A stretch of DNA of 64,000 nucleotides, taken from NCBI GenBank assembly GCA_963691835.1, contig OY829383.1:4650001-4714000 (forward strand). The letters run 5' to 3'. Below the pieces are notes generated by a model. The model was not told the origin of the DNA. It made no database searches and was given only the letters and a program-made list of their open reading frames with translations. Position 1 is the stretch's first letter, and each line of letters begins with the position of its first letter. Positions 35,382-43,048 of the stretch are shown here, in pieces. The position numbers were made by a program, and so were the translations under genes. Source of the stretch: G963691835 sp963691835. GTDB lineage: Bacteria; Pseudomonadota; Alphaproteobacteria; Thalassobaculales; Thalassobaculaceae.

Positions 35382-36674
35382 CGTTGCAACTCCTGTTGTC
35401 TTCCACATTTCACCGAGATTTAGATCTATCCCGCGAAGAAGCAGACATATTTCTAAGGGCAACGTGAACCAATCCTTATAGGCTGTAGCGCCAGCGTACA
35501 AGTTCACACCTTATGCCCACATTCTCCTTGCAGAACGGACTAACAACTATTCGGCCAAGTTGCGCTTTTGGGACATTTCTTGAGAGTTGAGAGCGCGATA
35601 CCACGAGGTGCCTTCCCTTCAGCGTACCAAGCTCCTGCAGTTGCAACTCCGGTCATATCTGTGCCCAGAAACGATGCGCCTCCAAGATTAGAACCAGTTA
35701 GGTTCGCGTCTGTTAGATCCGAATTGTTTAAAACCGCTCCAGCAAGGTTAGCTCCGGCCAAGTTGACGCTATGTAGGACCGCATCCCGAATCTTGGCCCC
35801 CTTCAAATTCGCGCCGCTCATGTCCGCTTCAGTGAATCTGGCTCTACCCAAATTCACGCGGACAAGAATTGCGCGGGAAAGTTCGGCGCCGAAACCGTTG
35901 GAAAGGTACAAATTGGCCCGAGATAAGTCCGCAGCAATGAGTTTTGTGCGCTGCATATTCACTTCTGTAAGGTTAGCTCGAACCATACTCGCCCGAAGCA
36001 ATGATGCTTCAGAAAGGCTTGCACCAGTCAAGTTTACCTTAACCATAGAAGCTTCTGTGAGTATGGCTGAGGAAAGGTCTACCGAACTTAGGCGAGCTTG
36101 ATCTAGTTTCGCACGATAGAGGTTAACACGTTGGAGATACGTGTCAGTCGAGCACATTGGATCGCGGCTGAGGTTTAGTCCTATCAGCTCTGTTCTCTTC
36201 TTAAACGGCCAATGGACCCAGTCAGGCCACCATTCGTATTTGCCACTATTCAGATACTCTAGAGCCTCACGTTTACCGCTATTGCCACAAGCTGGGGTGG
36301 TAACAACTTGCCATGCCCGGACTGTTCTCTCCTCAGTCCGATCATTCAGATCAAGCAAGAACGCAAAGCTCGCTATGAGAAGGCCAGTAGCCGCAACGAG
36401 GACGCCGTATGGCTCAGTGTCAACCACCGCCTGGTGAAATCTCGACTTTAAGGTCTGGCGCGGCGGCAACTGCTCACTCGCATGGTTCTCTCTGCGGGCC
36501 TTAGTTCGATCAAGGGTTTGTCCCAGAGCGTCATCTCCAGTGTGCTTGCTAACTCGCATAAAAAAATATTTACAAGATGCATCGAAAGATCCATCTATTA
36601 ATTTACAAGATTGTCGCACCAACACTTCAAAAGTGTAGACTGCCTATTTTTCTCAGCGACACACCAGTCACAGA
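35382..36674. mobile_element. 1.3-kb lower-GC insertion between 127-bp direct repeats
   Basis: The 1293-base segment has visibly lower GC and different codon use from its flanks and is bounded by identical copies of the lysR 3' end. It holds one substantial gene, a pentapeptide-repeat membrane protein on the minus strand, and about 160 bases of non-coding DNA on its left side. No integrase, transposase or terminal inverted repeat is seen. The structure fits single-crossover integration of a circular molecule that carried 127 bp of lysR, or integration that regenerates the target gene end. Confidence 0.8.
35540..36559 (-). CDS. Pentapeptide-repeat protein with one membrane span
   Basis: A protein of about 339 residues from ATG 36559; the frame is open to a GTG at 36625. 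A basic N-terminus leads to one hydrophobic helix (YGVLVAATGLLIASFAFLLDL). A Cys/Trp-containing linker (about 75-140) follows. The C-terminal half is about 30 A-[DN]-L-x-x type repeats (for example ANLTEVNMQRTKLIAADLSRANL and VNLAGANLAGAVLNNSDLTDANL), which fold into a right-handed quadrilateral helix. Some such proteins mimic DNA and protect gyrase; most have no known role. The ribosome-binding site is weak. The gene is the only cargo of a segment bounded by 127-bp repeats, indicating recent gain. Confidence 0.85.
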   Translation of the reverse strand: MRVSKHTGDDALGQTLDRTKARRENHASEQLPPRQTLKSRFHQAVVDTEPYGVLVAATGLLIASFAFLLDLNDRTEERTVRAWQVVTTPACGNSGKREALEYLNSGKYEWWPDWVHWPFKKRTELIGLNLSRDPMCSTDTYLQRVNLYRAKLDQARLSSVDLSSAILTEASMVKVNLTGASLSEASLLRASMVRANLTEVNMQRTKLIAADLSRANLYLSNGFGAELSRAILVRVNLGRARFTEADMSGANLKGAKIRDAVLHSVNLAGANLAGAVLNNSDLTDANLTGSNLGGASFLGTDMTGVATAGAWYAEGKAPRGIALSTLKKCPKSATWPNSC

Positions 36675-36801
36675 TCATCGCGCCGAGCGCCATTGCCTTG
36701 GAGATGCCGAACCAGCACTACGCCATCACGACCCAGGCGAAGGCTGGCGACCGGGTCATTGACTCCTTCGTCGATATGCTTGTCGAGGAGATGCCTTGAA
36801 C
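36675..36801 (+). repeat. 127-bp direct repeat, copy 2 (orphan 3' end of lysR)
   Basis: Exact copy of 35255-35381. It encodes the same LysR C-terminus in frame (IAPSAIALEMPNQHYAITTQ and onward), but has no HTH or upstream coding sequence, so it is a gene remnant. It abuts the native downstream gene end at 36809. Confidence 0.97.
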
Positions 36802-36808
36802 GACGCCT

Positions 36809-37297
36809 CTAAAATCGCGGCCACATCATCCGGGTGACGGCGAACGTCGTCATCTCGATGTAGAGGATCATCAGCCCAAGGATCGCGTAGCGTTGGAAAT
36901 CACCGGCGAGGCGGGAGCGAATACCGAGTGTTTTCCGGGTCCAGGATGCCAGCTTGGACGTCACGAAGTCGATGCGCCGCTGCTCCCCCGCCTGCCAGCT
37001 CTGCAGGGAGATGAGCATGATCACGGAGGAGATGCTGAAGAACCACGTCAGATAGAACAGGAACCCGATCAGCGTCGGATCGCCCCAGCGGAGATACACG
37101 CCGATGGTCACGGCGATCGCGCAGATGGCGGTGAAGTAAACCAGAACACTCCACTGCATGCTCTTGGCGTAGCGGATGTTCTCCGCGGACTGGCGCCACA
37201 GGGTCAGGAACTCCGCATGGGTCAGATCATCCAGCAGGCTGGCCTCTTTGCGCTCTTCCTCGGGCGGATGAGGCCGATCTCGAGTCGGCTGCTTCAT
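36809..37297 (-). CDS. Inner-membrane protein of unknown function
   Basis: A 162-residue protein from ATG 37297, with a GGAG site nine bases upstream; longer in-frame starts are less likely. The N-terminus is charged (PHPPEEERKEASLLDD) and precedes a segment about HAEFLTLWRQSAENIRYAKSMQW. Spans are VLVYFTAICAIAVTIGVYL, IGFLFYLTWFFSISSVIMLISL and YAILGLMILYIEMTTFAVTRM. I do not recognise a family. It stands immediately downstream of the lysR remnant and is on the opposite strand. Confidence 0.65.
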   Translation of the reverse strand: MKQPTRDRPHPPEEERKEASLLDDLTHAEFLTLWRQSAENIRYAKSMQWSVLVYFTAICAIAVTIGVYLRWGDPTLIGFLFYLTWFFSISSVIMLISLQSWQAGEQRRIDFVTSKLASWTRKTLGIRSRLAGDFQRYAILGLMILYIEMTTFAVTRMMWPRF

Positions 37298-37400
37298 GGC
37301 ATGCATCTCCGTTTTCGGGCCGTGCGCGTCGCCAACCGCCGACGCGCCGGCGACCGTCGTATGAGCGCTTCGGGTGCGATCTGACGGCAGCCTCATGGGT

Positions 37401-37892
37401 CTAGTCTACGGCGGCGGTATACCAAGCGTCGGCGGCGAAACCGCCAATGACGGCGCCCCCAACCCAAACCGCCGTCTCCATGACGTAGTAAGCCGTCGCA
37501 CCGACAGTTCTGACGGTCTGACCCAGGAGCATGCCGCCCGCCTGAAGCGAGGGCGGGCCATAGCCACCCGTTGCCGCCGCAGCACCACCGTAACCGCCCG
37601 CCGCAACACCGGCCGCGGGCGCAGCGGGCGCGGTTGCCGCCGCAGGAGCCGTCGCGGCGGCAGCCGGAGCAACGGTGCCACCGCGCATGGCGTAGGCGAT
37701 AGCCGGCGTGATCAGGCCGTCCGTCACGATTTCGGCAATGATGATTCCGGTGACCACTCCAGCGGTCACGGCGACGGCGCGATAGGGATCAAAGACGCTC
37801 GGCGGAGGGGGCGGGGTATCCTGAGCCGCCGCCGGCATCACGAGCCGGCTGACCACGAGGCCGATCATCAGCGTGAAGAGCAGATTGCGCAT
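37401..37892 (-). CDS. Secreted Ala/Gly-rich protein with hydrophobic helices
   Basis: A 163-residue protein. ATG 37892 follows GGGAGGG and starts a signal peptide (MRNLLFTLMIGLVVSRLVMPAAAQ). A proline run (DTPPPPPSVFDPYR) and a hydrophobic helix (VAVTAGVVTGIIIAEIV) follow. A low-complexity Ala/Pro/Gly tract (about residues 72-112) and a final hydrophobic segment (MLLGQTVRTVGATAYYVMETAVWVGGAVIGGFAA) end it. No known domain is evident. It may be a cell-envelope protein. It is co-directional with the flanking genes. Confidence 0.65.
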   Translation of the reverse strand: MRNLLFTLMIGLVVSRLVMPAAAQDTPPPPPSVFDPYRAVAVTAGVVTGIIIAEIVTDGLITPAIAYAMRGGTVAPAAAATAPAAATAPAAPAAGVAAGGYGGAAAATGGYGPPSLQAGGMLLGQTVRTVGATAYYVMETAVWVGGAVIGGFAADAWYTAAVD

Positions 37893-37991
37893 GAGACCCT
37901 CCCTTTGGAAGTACACACAAATGCTATCATGTTTCTCTGGATGGAAGGGTGTTACCGGCTGGATGCCGGGTCATTGATCCAGCGCAACAGA

Positions 37992-38399
37992 TCACTCGCT
38001 GAAGTATTGGAGCGTTCCCTCCGGACAGCGGAGCCAAATGGACCGTGTCTTTCCCTCGCGGATCAGCTTTGGGCCGATAGGGTCGATCAGAAACCTTTGG
38101 CCCGGCTCCGGATTGGTGAGGGAGAAAGCCGGAGCGACCACGACTCGACCGCTCTCGACCCGGTACGAAGCCCGCGACATGACGTAGTCACGAACCCCGG
38201 TCGTTGAGCCGAGATTGGGCAAAACGCGCCAGTACCGGCCATCCCGCAGCACAATGACCGCCGTCCCACCACACTTTGGGGACGCCTCCTGCCCTTGGGT
38301 TACACCCCACACACCTTCTTCGGCACCGGCCCAGGCGAGTGCAGGTGCCAAGATGAGTGCGACAAGAACGGTCAACGTGATCAAAGACGGGCGAAGCAT
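37992..38399 (-). CDS. Small secreted protein of unknown function
   Basis: A 135-residue protein from ATG 38399. It has a clear signal peptide (LITLTVLVALILAPALAWAGA) and a small mature domain with two Cys residues (PKCGG and LRCPE) that could form a disulfide bridge, plus a beta-rich pattern (TAVIVLRDGRYWRVL, SYRVESGRVVVA). No family is recognised with confidence. It sits 12 bases before the enoyl-CoA hydratase stop region on the same strand, so it may be co-transcribed as a downstream gene. Confidence 0.65.
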   Translation of the reverse strand: MLRPSLITLTVLVALILAPALAWAGAEEGVWGVTQGQEASPKCGGTAVIVLRDGRYWRVLPNLGSTTGVRDYVMSRASYRVESGRVVVAPAFSLTNPEPGQRFLIDPIGPKLIREGKTRSIWLRCPEGTLQYFSE

Positions 38400-38411
38400 T
38401 GTCGTTTCGCC

Positions 38412-39200
38412 CTAGCGTTTCGCTGATTTCGAGAGCGCGGCCGACGCCCAGCGCTGTGGCTCATCCGTCTTGTAGGCGTCGGAGAAAGCATCGATGCCGG
38501 CCTGGACCGCTTCGGGAAGAGACACATCCTCCCAAGCCTGGATCAGGGCTTTCTGATCGCGGACCGCCTTGGGTGCCGAGGCCAGAATGCCCGTCAGAAT
38601 GGGCTCCGCGGCATCGGATGCCGAGGTGCCGAGCGCATCGACGAAGCCCCAGGCCTCCGCCGTTGCGGCATCGATGGTCTCTCCGGTCAACAAGAGACGG
38701 TTTGTGCGTCCCCACCCGATCAAGCGCGGCAGAAGGGCAGCCTCGATGACGGAAGGGATGCCGACGCGCACCTCCGGCATGCCGAATGATGCCGTGTTGG
38801 AGGCGACCCGGATATCGCATGCCGCCGCAAGCTCCATCGCCGCAGCAAGGCAGGCCCCACCGACTTCCGCGATGACCGGAACCGGAACAGCCCGAACGTC
38901 GGCCATCAGCCTGTGAAGGCCGGTGATGAACGCGCGCGCGGAGTCGGGATTGAGTCCCACCAGCACCCGAAGGTCGGCCCCGGCCGCGAAGCTCCTGCCG
39001 CCCGCCCCGGTGATGACCATCACACGGAGGTCCGGGTTATCGCTGAGATGTCCCACTGCCTCCCGAAGGGCAAGGATGAGTTCGGGCCCGAGGCAGTTCG
39101 CCTTGTCCTGACGATCGATAACGACCCGGCCGACGCCGTCCGCGAACGACCAGCGGGCAAACCCGGTTTCGGCGGTGCCGATCACCCCTTCGTCTGACAT
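38412..39200 (-). CDS. Enoyl-CoA hydratase/isomerase family protein
   Basis: A 262-residue crotonase-fold protein. ATG 39200 lies 13 bases after the CinA-like stop, suggesting an operon. Motifs: GRSFAAGADLRVL for the first oxyanion-hole strand, EVGGACLAAAMELAAACDIRVA for the second, and SFGMPEVRVGIPSVIEAALLPRLIG. The position of the usual catalytic Glu144-type residue is taken by ACLAAA rather than a clear Glu, while the region of Glu164 has PEVRVG. Substrate is unclear, and it may be an isomerase or hydratase of short acyl-CoAs. The C-terminus is typical of the family. Confidence 0.85.
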   Translation of the reverse strand: MSDEGVIGTAETGFARWSFADGVGRVVIDRQDKANCLGPELILALREAVGHLSDNPDLRVMVITGAGGRSFAAGADLRVLVGLNPDSARAFITGLHRLMADVRAVPVPVIAEVGGACLAAAMELAAACDIRVASNTASFGMPEVRVGIPSVIEAALLPRLIGWGRTNRLLLTGETIDAATAEAWGFVDALGTSASDAAEPILTGILASAPKAVRDQKALIQAWEDVSLPEAVQAGIDAFSDAYKTDEPQRWASAALSKSAKR

Positions 39201-39213
39201 CCCGGTCCCGCCC

Positions 39214-39978
39214 CTATTCCAAAGGTTCTTGTCCGAAGTCCCGAATGATGGCCCTGACCTTGTCGGCCGCAACCTCCAAATCGGCCTCGTCCGTCCCGCG
39301 CAGCACCAGGGTGGTGCCGAAGGTCCCGGCCCGGAAGTAGGGATAGCTGCCGATCTCGATATCCGGGTGTTGGGACTGAACCTCCCCAAGGCGGGCGGCG
39401 ACCGTTCCCTCCCCGATCGTGCAACTGATGGAACGGGACAGCATTTTCGCCCCGCCGGTCAATGTCGGCAGAAGCTGGATCACCATGGATTGGAAGATGC
39501 GCGGCACGCCCGCCATCACGTGAACATTCTCGACCGTAAAGCCGGGCGCGGCGGAGACGGGGTTGTCGATCAATGTTCCGCCGGCAGGGATGTTAGCCAT
39601 CCGCAGGCGCGCTTCGTTCAGTTCAATCCCGCTGTTCGCGTAGTGAACTTCCAACCGCCGGAGCGCCTCCGGATGCCGCTCCACCGCGCGGCCGAACGCC
39701 TTGGCGATGCACTCGCAGGTGATGTCGTCATGGGTCGGGCCGATGCCGCCGGAGGTGAAGACATGATCGAACTTGCCCGACAGCTCCTGGATCGTCGCGA
39801 CGATCTCCGCTTCGATGTCGGGGATCACGCGGGCTTCCCGCAACCGAATGCCCGCCTCCGTCAGCTTCTCGGCGAGATAGGCTAAATTGGCGTCTTTCGT
39901 TCGGCCCGACAGGATCTCATTGCCGATGATAACGAAGGCGGCAGTCACCGTGCTGGCGGGGGCGGTCGTGTCGGTCAT
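39214..39978 (-). CDS. CinA-like molybdopterin-binding-domain protein
   Basis: A 254-residue protein that consists of the MoCF/CinA N-terminal domain with a short extension and lacks the nicotinamide-mononucleotide deamidase C-terminal domain. It starts MTDTTAPASTVTAAFVIIGNEILSGRTKDAN and has TSGGIGPTHDDITCE and ERHPEALRRLEVHY. Such proteins often appear in alphaproteobacteria with an enoyl-CoA hydratase-like gene and are linked to FAD or pyrophosphate hydrolysis in archaeal relatives. Function here is unproven. Its start faces sfsA across 119 bases. Confidence 0.85.
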   Translation of the reverse strand: MTDTTAPASTVTAAFVIIGNEILSGRTKDANLAYLAEKLTEAGIRLREARVIPDIEAEIVATIQELSGKFDHVFTSGGIGPTHDDITCECIAKAFGRAVERHPEALRRLEVHYANSGIELNEARLRMANIPAGGTLIDNPVSAAPGFTVENVHVMAGVPRIFQSMVIQLLPTLTGGAKMLSRSISCTIGEGTVAARLGEVQSQHPDIEIGSYPYFRAGTFGTTLVLRGTDEADLEVAADKVRAIIRDFGQEPLE

Positions 39979-40097
39979 GAAGTCTCTCGAGAACTGGGGC
40001 GCTTGAACCGGCGTTGGCCGTCCCGCGACTGTCGCTGTTGCCGGGACACGGGCCGCGCCGTTAGAGATGGCCGCAAGATGACCGAAGGACCATAACC

Positions 40098-40811
40098 GTG
40101 CAACTCCCCTCCCCGATGATCGAAGGGCGCCTCGTCCGCCGTTATAAACGCTTCCTCGCCGATGTCACGTTCCCCGACGGCGAGACGGTGACCGCCCATT
40201 GCCCAAACCCCGGTGCGATGATCGGCCTCGATGCGCCCGGCTCCCGGGTATGGCTGTCCCGCTCCGATGATCCCAAGCGTAAGCTCGCCCATACCTTCGA
40301 ATTGATCGAAGTCGACGGTGGGCTGGTCGGCATTCACACCGGACGGCCCAACGCCATCGCCACGGAGGCGATCGAGAGCGGCGCCATCCCCCCTCTTTCG
40401 GGATATCCGAGCCTCCGGCGTGAGGTTCGGTATGGGACCAACTCCAGGATCGACATCCTTCTGGAAGCGGAGGATCGCCCGCCGTGCTGGGTCGAGATCA
40501 AGAACGTTCATCTGAAACGCGATGATGGCCCCGCTCCAGGAGCGGCCGAGTTTCCGGATTCCGTCACCAAGCGCGGCGCAAAACATCTTGTGGAGCTGTC
40601 GGACCGGGTCGCGGCCGGCGACCGGGCGGTCATGCTCTACATCGTTCAACGATCAGACTGCGACCGCTTCACGGTTGCCGGTGACATCGACCCGGGCTAT
40701 GCGGCCGCCCTTACCGATGCCAGGGCCGCAGGCGTGGAGGTTCTGGCCTACGACTGCGATCTCACGACGGCCGCCATCGCGGTGCGCAAGCAACTGCCTT
40801 TGGATCTTTAG
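40098..40811 (+). CDS. sfsA: SfsA family DNA-binding/sugar fermentation stimulation protein
   Basis: A 237-residue protein with the SfsA start MQLPSPMIEGRLVRRYKRFLADV, then ETVTAHCPNPGAMIGL, the OB-fold-like first half, and the nuclease-like core EIKNVHLKRDDGPAPG and FPDSVTKRGAKHLVEL. SfsA was described in E. coli as stimulating maltose metabolism and binding DNA; a PD-(D/E)xK-like fold suggests nuclease ancestry. Its neighbours here (cinA-like, map, radC) are the usual alphaproteobacterial ones. Confidence 0.92.
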   Translation: MQLPSPMIEGRLVRRYKRFLADVTFPDGETVTAHCPNPGAMIGLDAPGSRVWLSRSDDPKRKLAHTFELIEVDGGLVGIHTGRPNAIATEAIESGAIPPLSGYPSLRREVRYGTNSRIDILLEAEDRPPCWVEIKNVHLKRDDGPAPGAAEFPDSVTKRGAKHLVELSDRVAAGDRAVMLYIVQRSDCDRFTVAGDIDPGYAAALTDARAAGVEVLAYDCDLTTAAIAVRKQLPLDL

Positions 40812-40841
40812 GCTGAAGAACGACGGAAACCAGGGCCGAAA

Positions 40842-41132
40842 TCAGAGCGTCTCGCGCAGCCGGGCCATCCGCTGATCGCATTCCGCCCGCATCCGAATGG
40901 TCGCGGAGATCGCGCTGTACATGGAAACGCAGAACGGCACCATGTAGGTCAGCAGCATTTTCGCCACATCCACACTCCCATCGGCCAGGATGCGGTCCCC
41001 TTGATTGATGGCAAGCAGGATGGTGCCGACAACCACGGCGACGATCACGGCCCTCCGCACCATCGGAACGGAGACGATGTCGTTCTGAAAAACGGTCCGC
41101 ATTCCCTGGCGGAGCGCTCCTTCCATAGTCAT
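40842..41132 (-). CDS. nrtS: NrtS-like small nitrate/nitrite transport protein
   Basis: A 96-residue protein with two hydrophobic helices, VIVAVVVGTILLAINQGDRIL and MLLTYMVPFCVSMYSAISA. The INQGD plus K(M)LLTYMVPFCVS pattern is that of NrtS, a small membrane protein shown in marine cyanobacteria to take part in nitrate uptake. Many proteobacteria carry it with unproven function. ATG 41132 and a second ATG two codons later are both possible starts. It converges on sfsA. Confidence 0.72.
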   Translation of the reverse strand: MTMEGALRQGMRTVFQNDIVSVPMVRRAVIVAVVVGTILLAINQGDRILADGSVDVAKMLLTYMVPFCVSMYSAISATIRMRAECDQRMARLRETL

Positions 41133-41418
41133 GTCTCCAGCTTGGCGGCATTCAGGTAGGACCTGTGATATTGGTCGCCCGGAGGATCAATGTAGTCCCC
41201 AACTGGTAACGATCCCGTAAACGGGGCCGGTTTCCCGGTCGCGGACACTCAATTCAGGCTTGGTTCGAGGACCTACGAAGGGCTTGGGCGCTCCCCGGGA
41301 CGCGGTATCACCGCCCGTTGGCCAGCCGATCGCCTTGACGGAACCGTTACGCGCCCACACATTTGCACGTTATCGTCAAAATCGCATATCGCGAATCTCA
41401 AAGGAGCGGCCGCAAGTG

Positions 41419-42243
41419 ATGTCAGGCGATCCGCAAAGGCAGGCAGCGGACGATCCTCGGCGGATCGAGCTGCATCAGAACGAAGCAGACTTTGAGGGTA
41501 TGCGAAACGCGGGGCGGCTCGCGGCGGCGACACTCGACATGATCGCAGCCCACGTGGTTCCCGGCGTGACCACCGAGCGGCTGGACGATCTCTGCCACGC
41601 CTTCATTCTCGAGAACAACGCCCGGCCGGCCCCGCTTGGCTACAAGGGCTATCCAAAGTCCATCTGCACCTCGATCAATCACGTCGTCTGCCACGGCATC
41701 CCCGGTCCCCGGAAGTTGGACGAGGGGGACATCGTCAACATCGACGTCACGGTGATCCTGGACGGCTGGCACGGCGACTCCAGCCGGATGTACCCGGTCG
41801 GCAAGGTCGGCGTGAAGGCGCAGCGCCTGATGGACGTGACCTACGATTCCATGATGCGCGGGATCGAGGCGGTGCGGCCCGGCGCGACGCTGGGTGACGT
41901 CGGCCACGCCATCCAGACCTACGCCGAGGCCAACCGGTTCTCGGTCGTTCGGGACTTCTGCGGACACGGGCTTGGCCGGGTCTTCCACGCGGCCCCCAGC
42001 GTTCTGCACTACGGCGACCCCGGGACCGGTCCGGTGCTGGAACCCGGCATGTTCTTCACCATCGAGCCGATGATCAACACCGGCAAACACGCGGTGAAGA
42101 TCCTGCCCGACGGGTGGACGGCCGTGACGCGGGACCGCTCCCTCTCCGCGCAATTCGAACACTCTGTGGCAGTGACGGATGATGGGGTGGAGATCTTCAC
42201 CCTGTCCCCGGCGGGGCACACAAAATCGCCCTACGTCTCCTGA
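41419..42243 (+). CDS. map: Methionine aminopeptidase, type I
   Basis: A 274-residue metallo-aminopeptidase that removes N-terminal Met. Metal ligands of the pita-bread fold are visible: D in NIDVTVILDGWHGDSSRMY (both Asp), His in RDFCGHGLGRVFH, Glu in FFTIEPMIN and Glu in SAQFEHSVAVT. SICTSINHVVCHGIPG is the substrate loop. AGGAG at 41402-41406 serves either GTG 41416 or ATG 41419. It precedes radC by 61 bases on the same strand. Confidence 0.96.
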   Translation: MSGDPQRQAADDPRRIELHQNEADFEGMRNAGRLAAATLDMIAAHVVPGVTTERLDDLCHAFILENNARPAPLGYKGYPKSICTSINHVVCHGIPGPRKLDEGDIVNIDVTVILDGWHGDSSRMYPVGKVGVKAQRLMDVTYDSMMRGIEAVRPGATLGDVGHAIQTYAEANRFSVVRDFCGHGLGRVFHAAPSVLHYGDPGTGPVLEPGMFFTIEPMINTGKHAVKILPDGWTAVTRDRSLSAQFEHSVAVTDDGVEIFTLSPAGHTKSPYVS

Positions 42244-42304
42244 TCTGATCCAGAACACCCCAAGCCCATCCCTAGCCTCCGCATGGAGCAACAGGGAGGC
42301 TCGG

Positions 42305-43036
42305 GTGCGCGTTCCCAATCAACCGTCCAAGCCGGATCAGAGCAACACACCGGATGATGCGGCAGCCGATCTTCATTCGGGCCATCGGGAGCGTTTGAGG
42401 CGCAGATTTCTCTCCGGTGGCGCGGATGCGGTCGCCGACTATGAGCTGCTGGAACTTCTGCTGTTCTCAAGCCGCCCCAGGAGCGACGTCAAGCCCCTGG
42501 CGAAACAACTCATCTCCCGATTCGGCAACTTTGCGGCTGTTATCAGCGCGGACCCGGCGGAGCTCTCAGCCGTATCCGGCATGGGGGAGGTCTCGATCGT
42601 GGCGCTCAAGACCGCCCAGGCGGCGGCACTCCGGCTCATCGGCCAACCCCTCATAAAGCGGCCGGTCCTGTCTTCATGGGATCAACTCGTGGACTACTGC
42701 CGGGCGGCGATGGGGCACAGCCGGGTCGAGGAAGTCAGGGTCCTTTATCTGGACCGCCGGAACCGGTTGATTGCCGACGAAGTACAGCAACGGGGTACGG
42801 TGGATCAGGCCCCCATCTATCCGCGCGAGTTGGTTCACCGGGCCCTGCAGATTGGTTCCTCCGCGGTGATCCTGGTGCACAACCATCCGAGCGGGGAGCC
42901 CACACCATCGGCCGCGGACATAGAGATGACCCGCCAAGTGCATCACGCCCTATCGGCGCTCGGCATCGCGCTCCACGATCATCTGATTGTCACCAGTTCC
43001 AAACATGTGAGCTTCAAACAGCTCGGGCTTCTATAG
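42305..43036 (+). CDS. radC: RadC-family JAMM-domain DNA repair protein
   Basis: A 243-residue protein. GTG 42305 with GGGAGG five bases upstream was preferred over an earlier frame opening. The N-terminal half holds a helix-hairpin-helix (AVSGMGEVSIVALKTAQA) and the C-terminal MPN/JAMM domain has HNHPSGEPTPSAAD with both His and the Asp metal ligands. VEEVRVLYLDRRNRLI is a RadC motif. Role in repair is historical and uncertain; the fold predicts a metalloprotease or nuclease-like activity. It is a common neighbour of map in this class. Confidence 0.95.
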   Translation: MRVPNQPSKPDQSNTPDDAAADLHSGHRERLRRRFLSGGADAVADYELLELLLFSSRPRSDVKPLAKQLISRFGNFAAVISADPAELSAVSGMGEVSIVALKTAQAAALRLIGQPLIKRPVLSSWDQLVDYCRAAMGHSRVEEVRVLYLDRRNRLIADEVQQRGTVDQAPIYPRELVHRALQIGSSAVILVHNHPSGEPTPSAADIEMTRQVHHALSALGIALHDHLIVTSSKHVSFKQLGLL

Positions 43037-43048
43037 ATCTGGAGCCTT

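Noticed and set aside
38412..39389. The longer in-frame start for the enoyl-CoA hydratase at 39389
   Set aside because: The extra residues overlap the CinA-like gene and are not homologous; ATG 39200 gives a family-like start.
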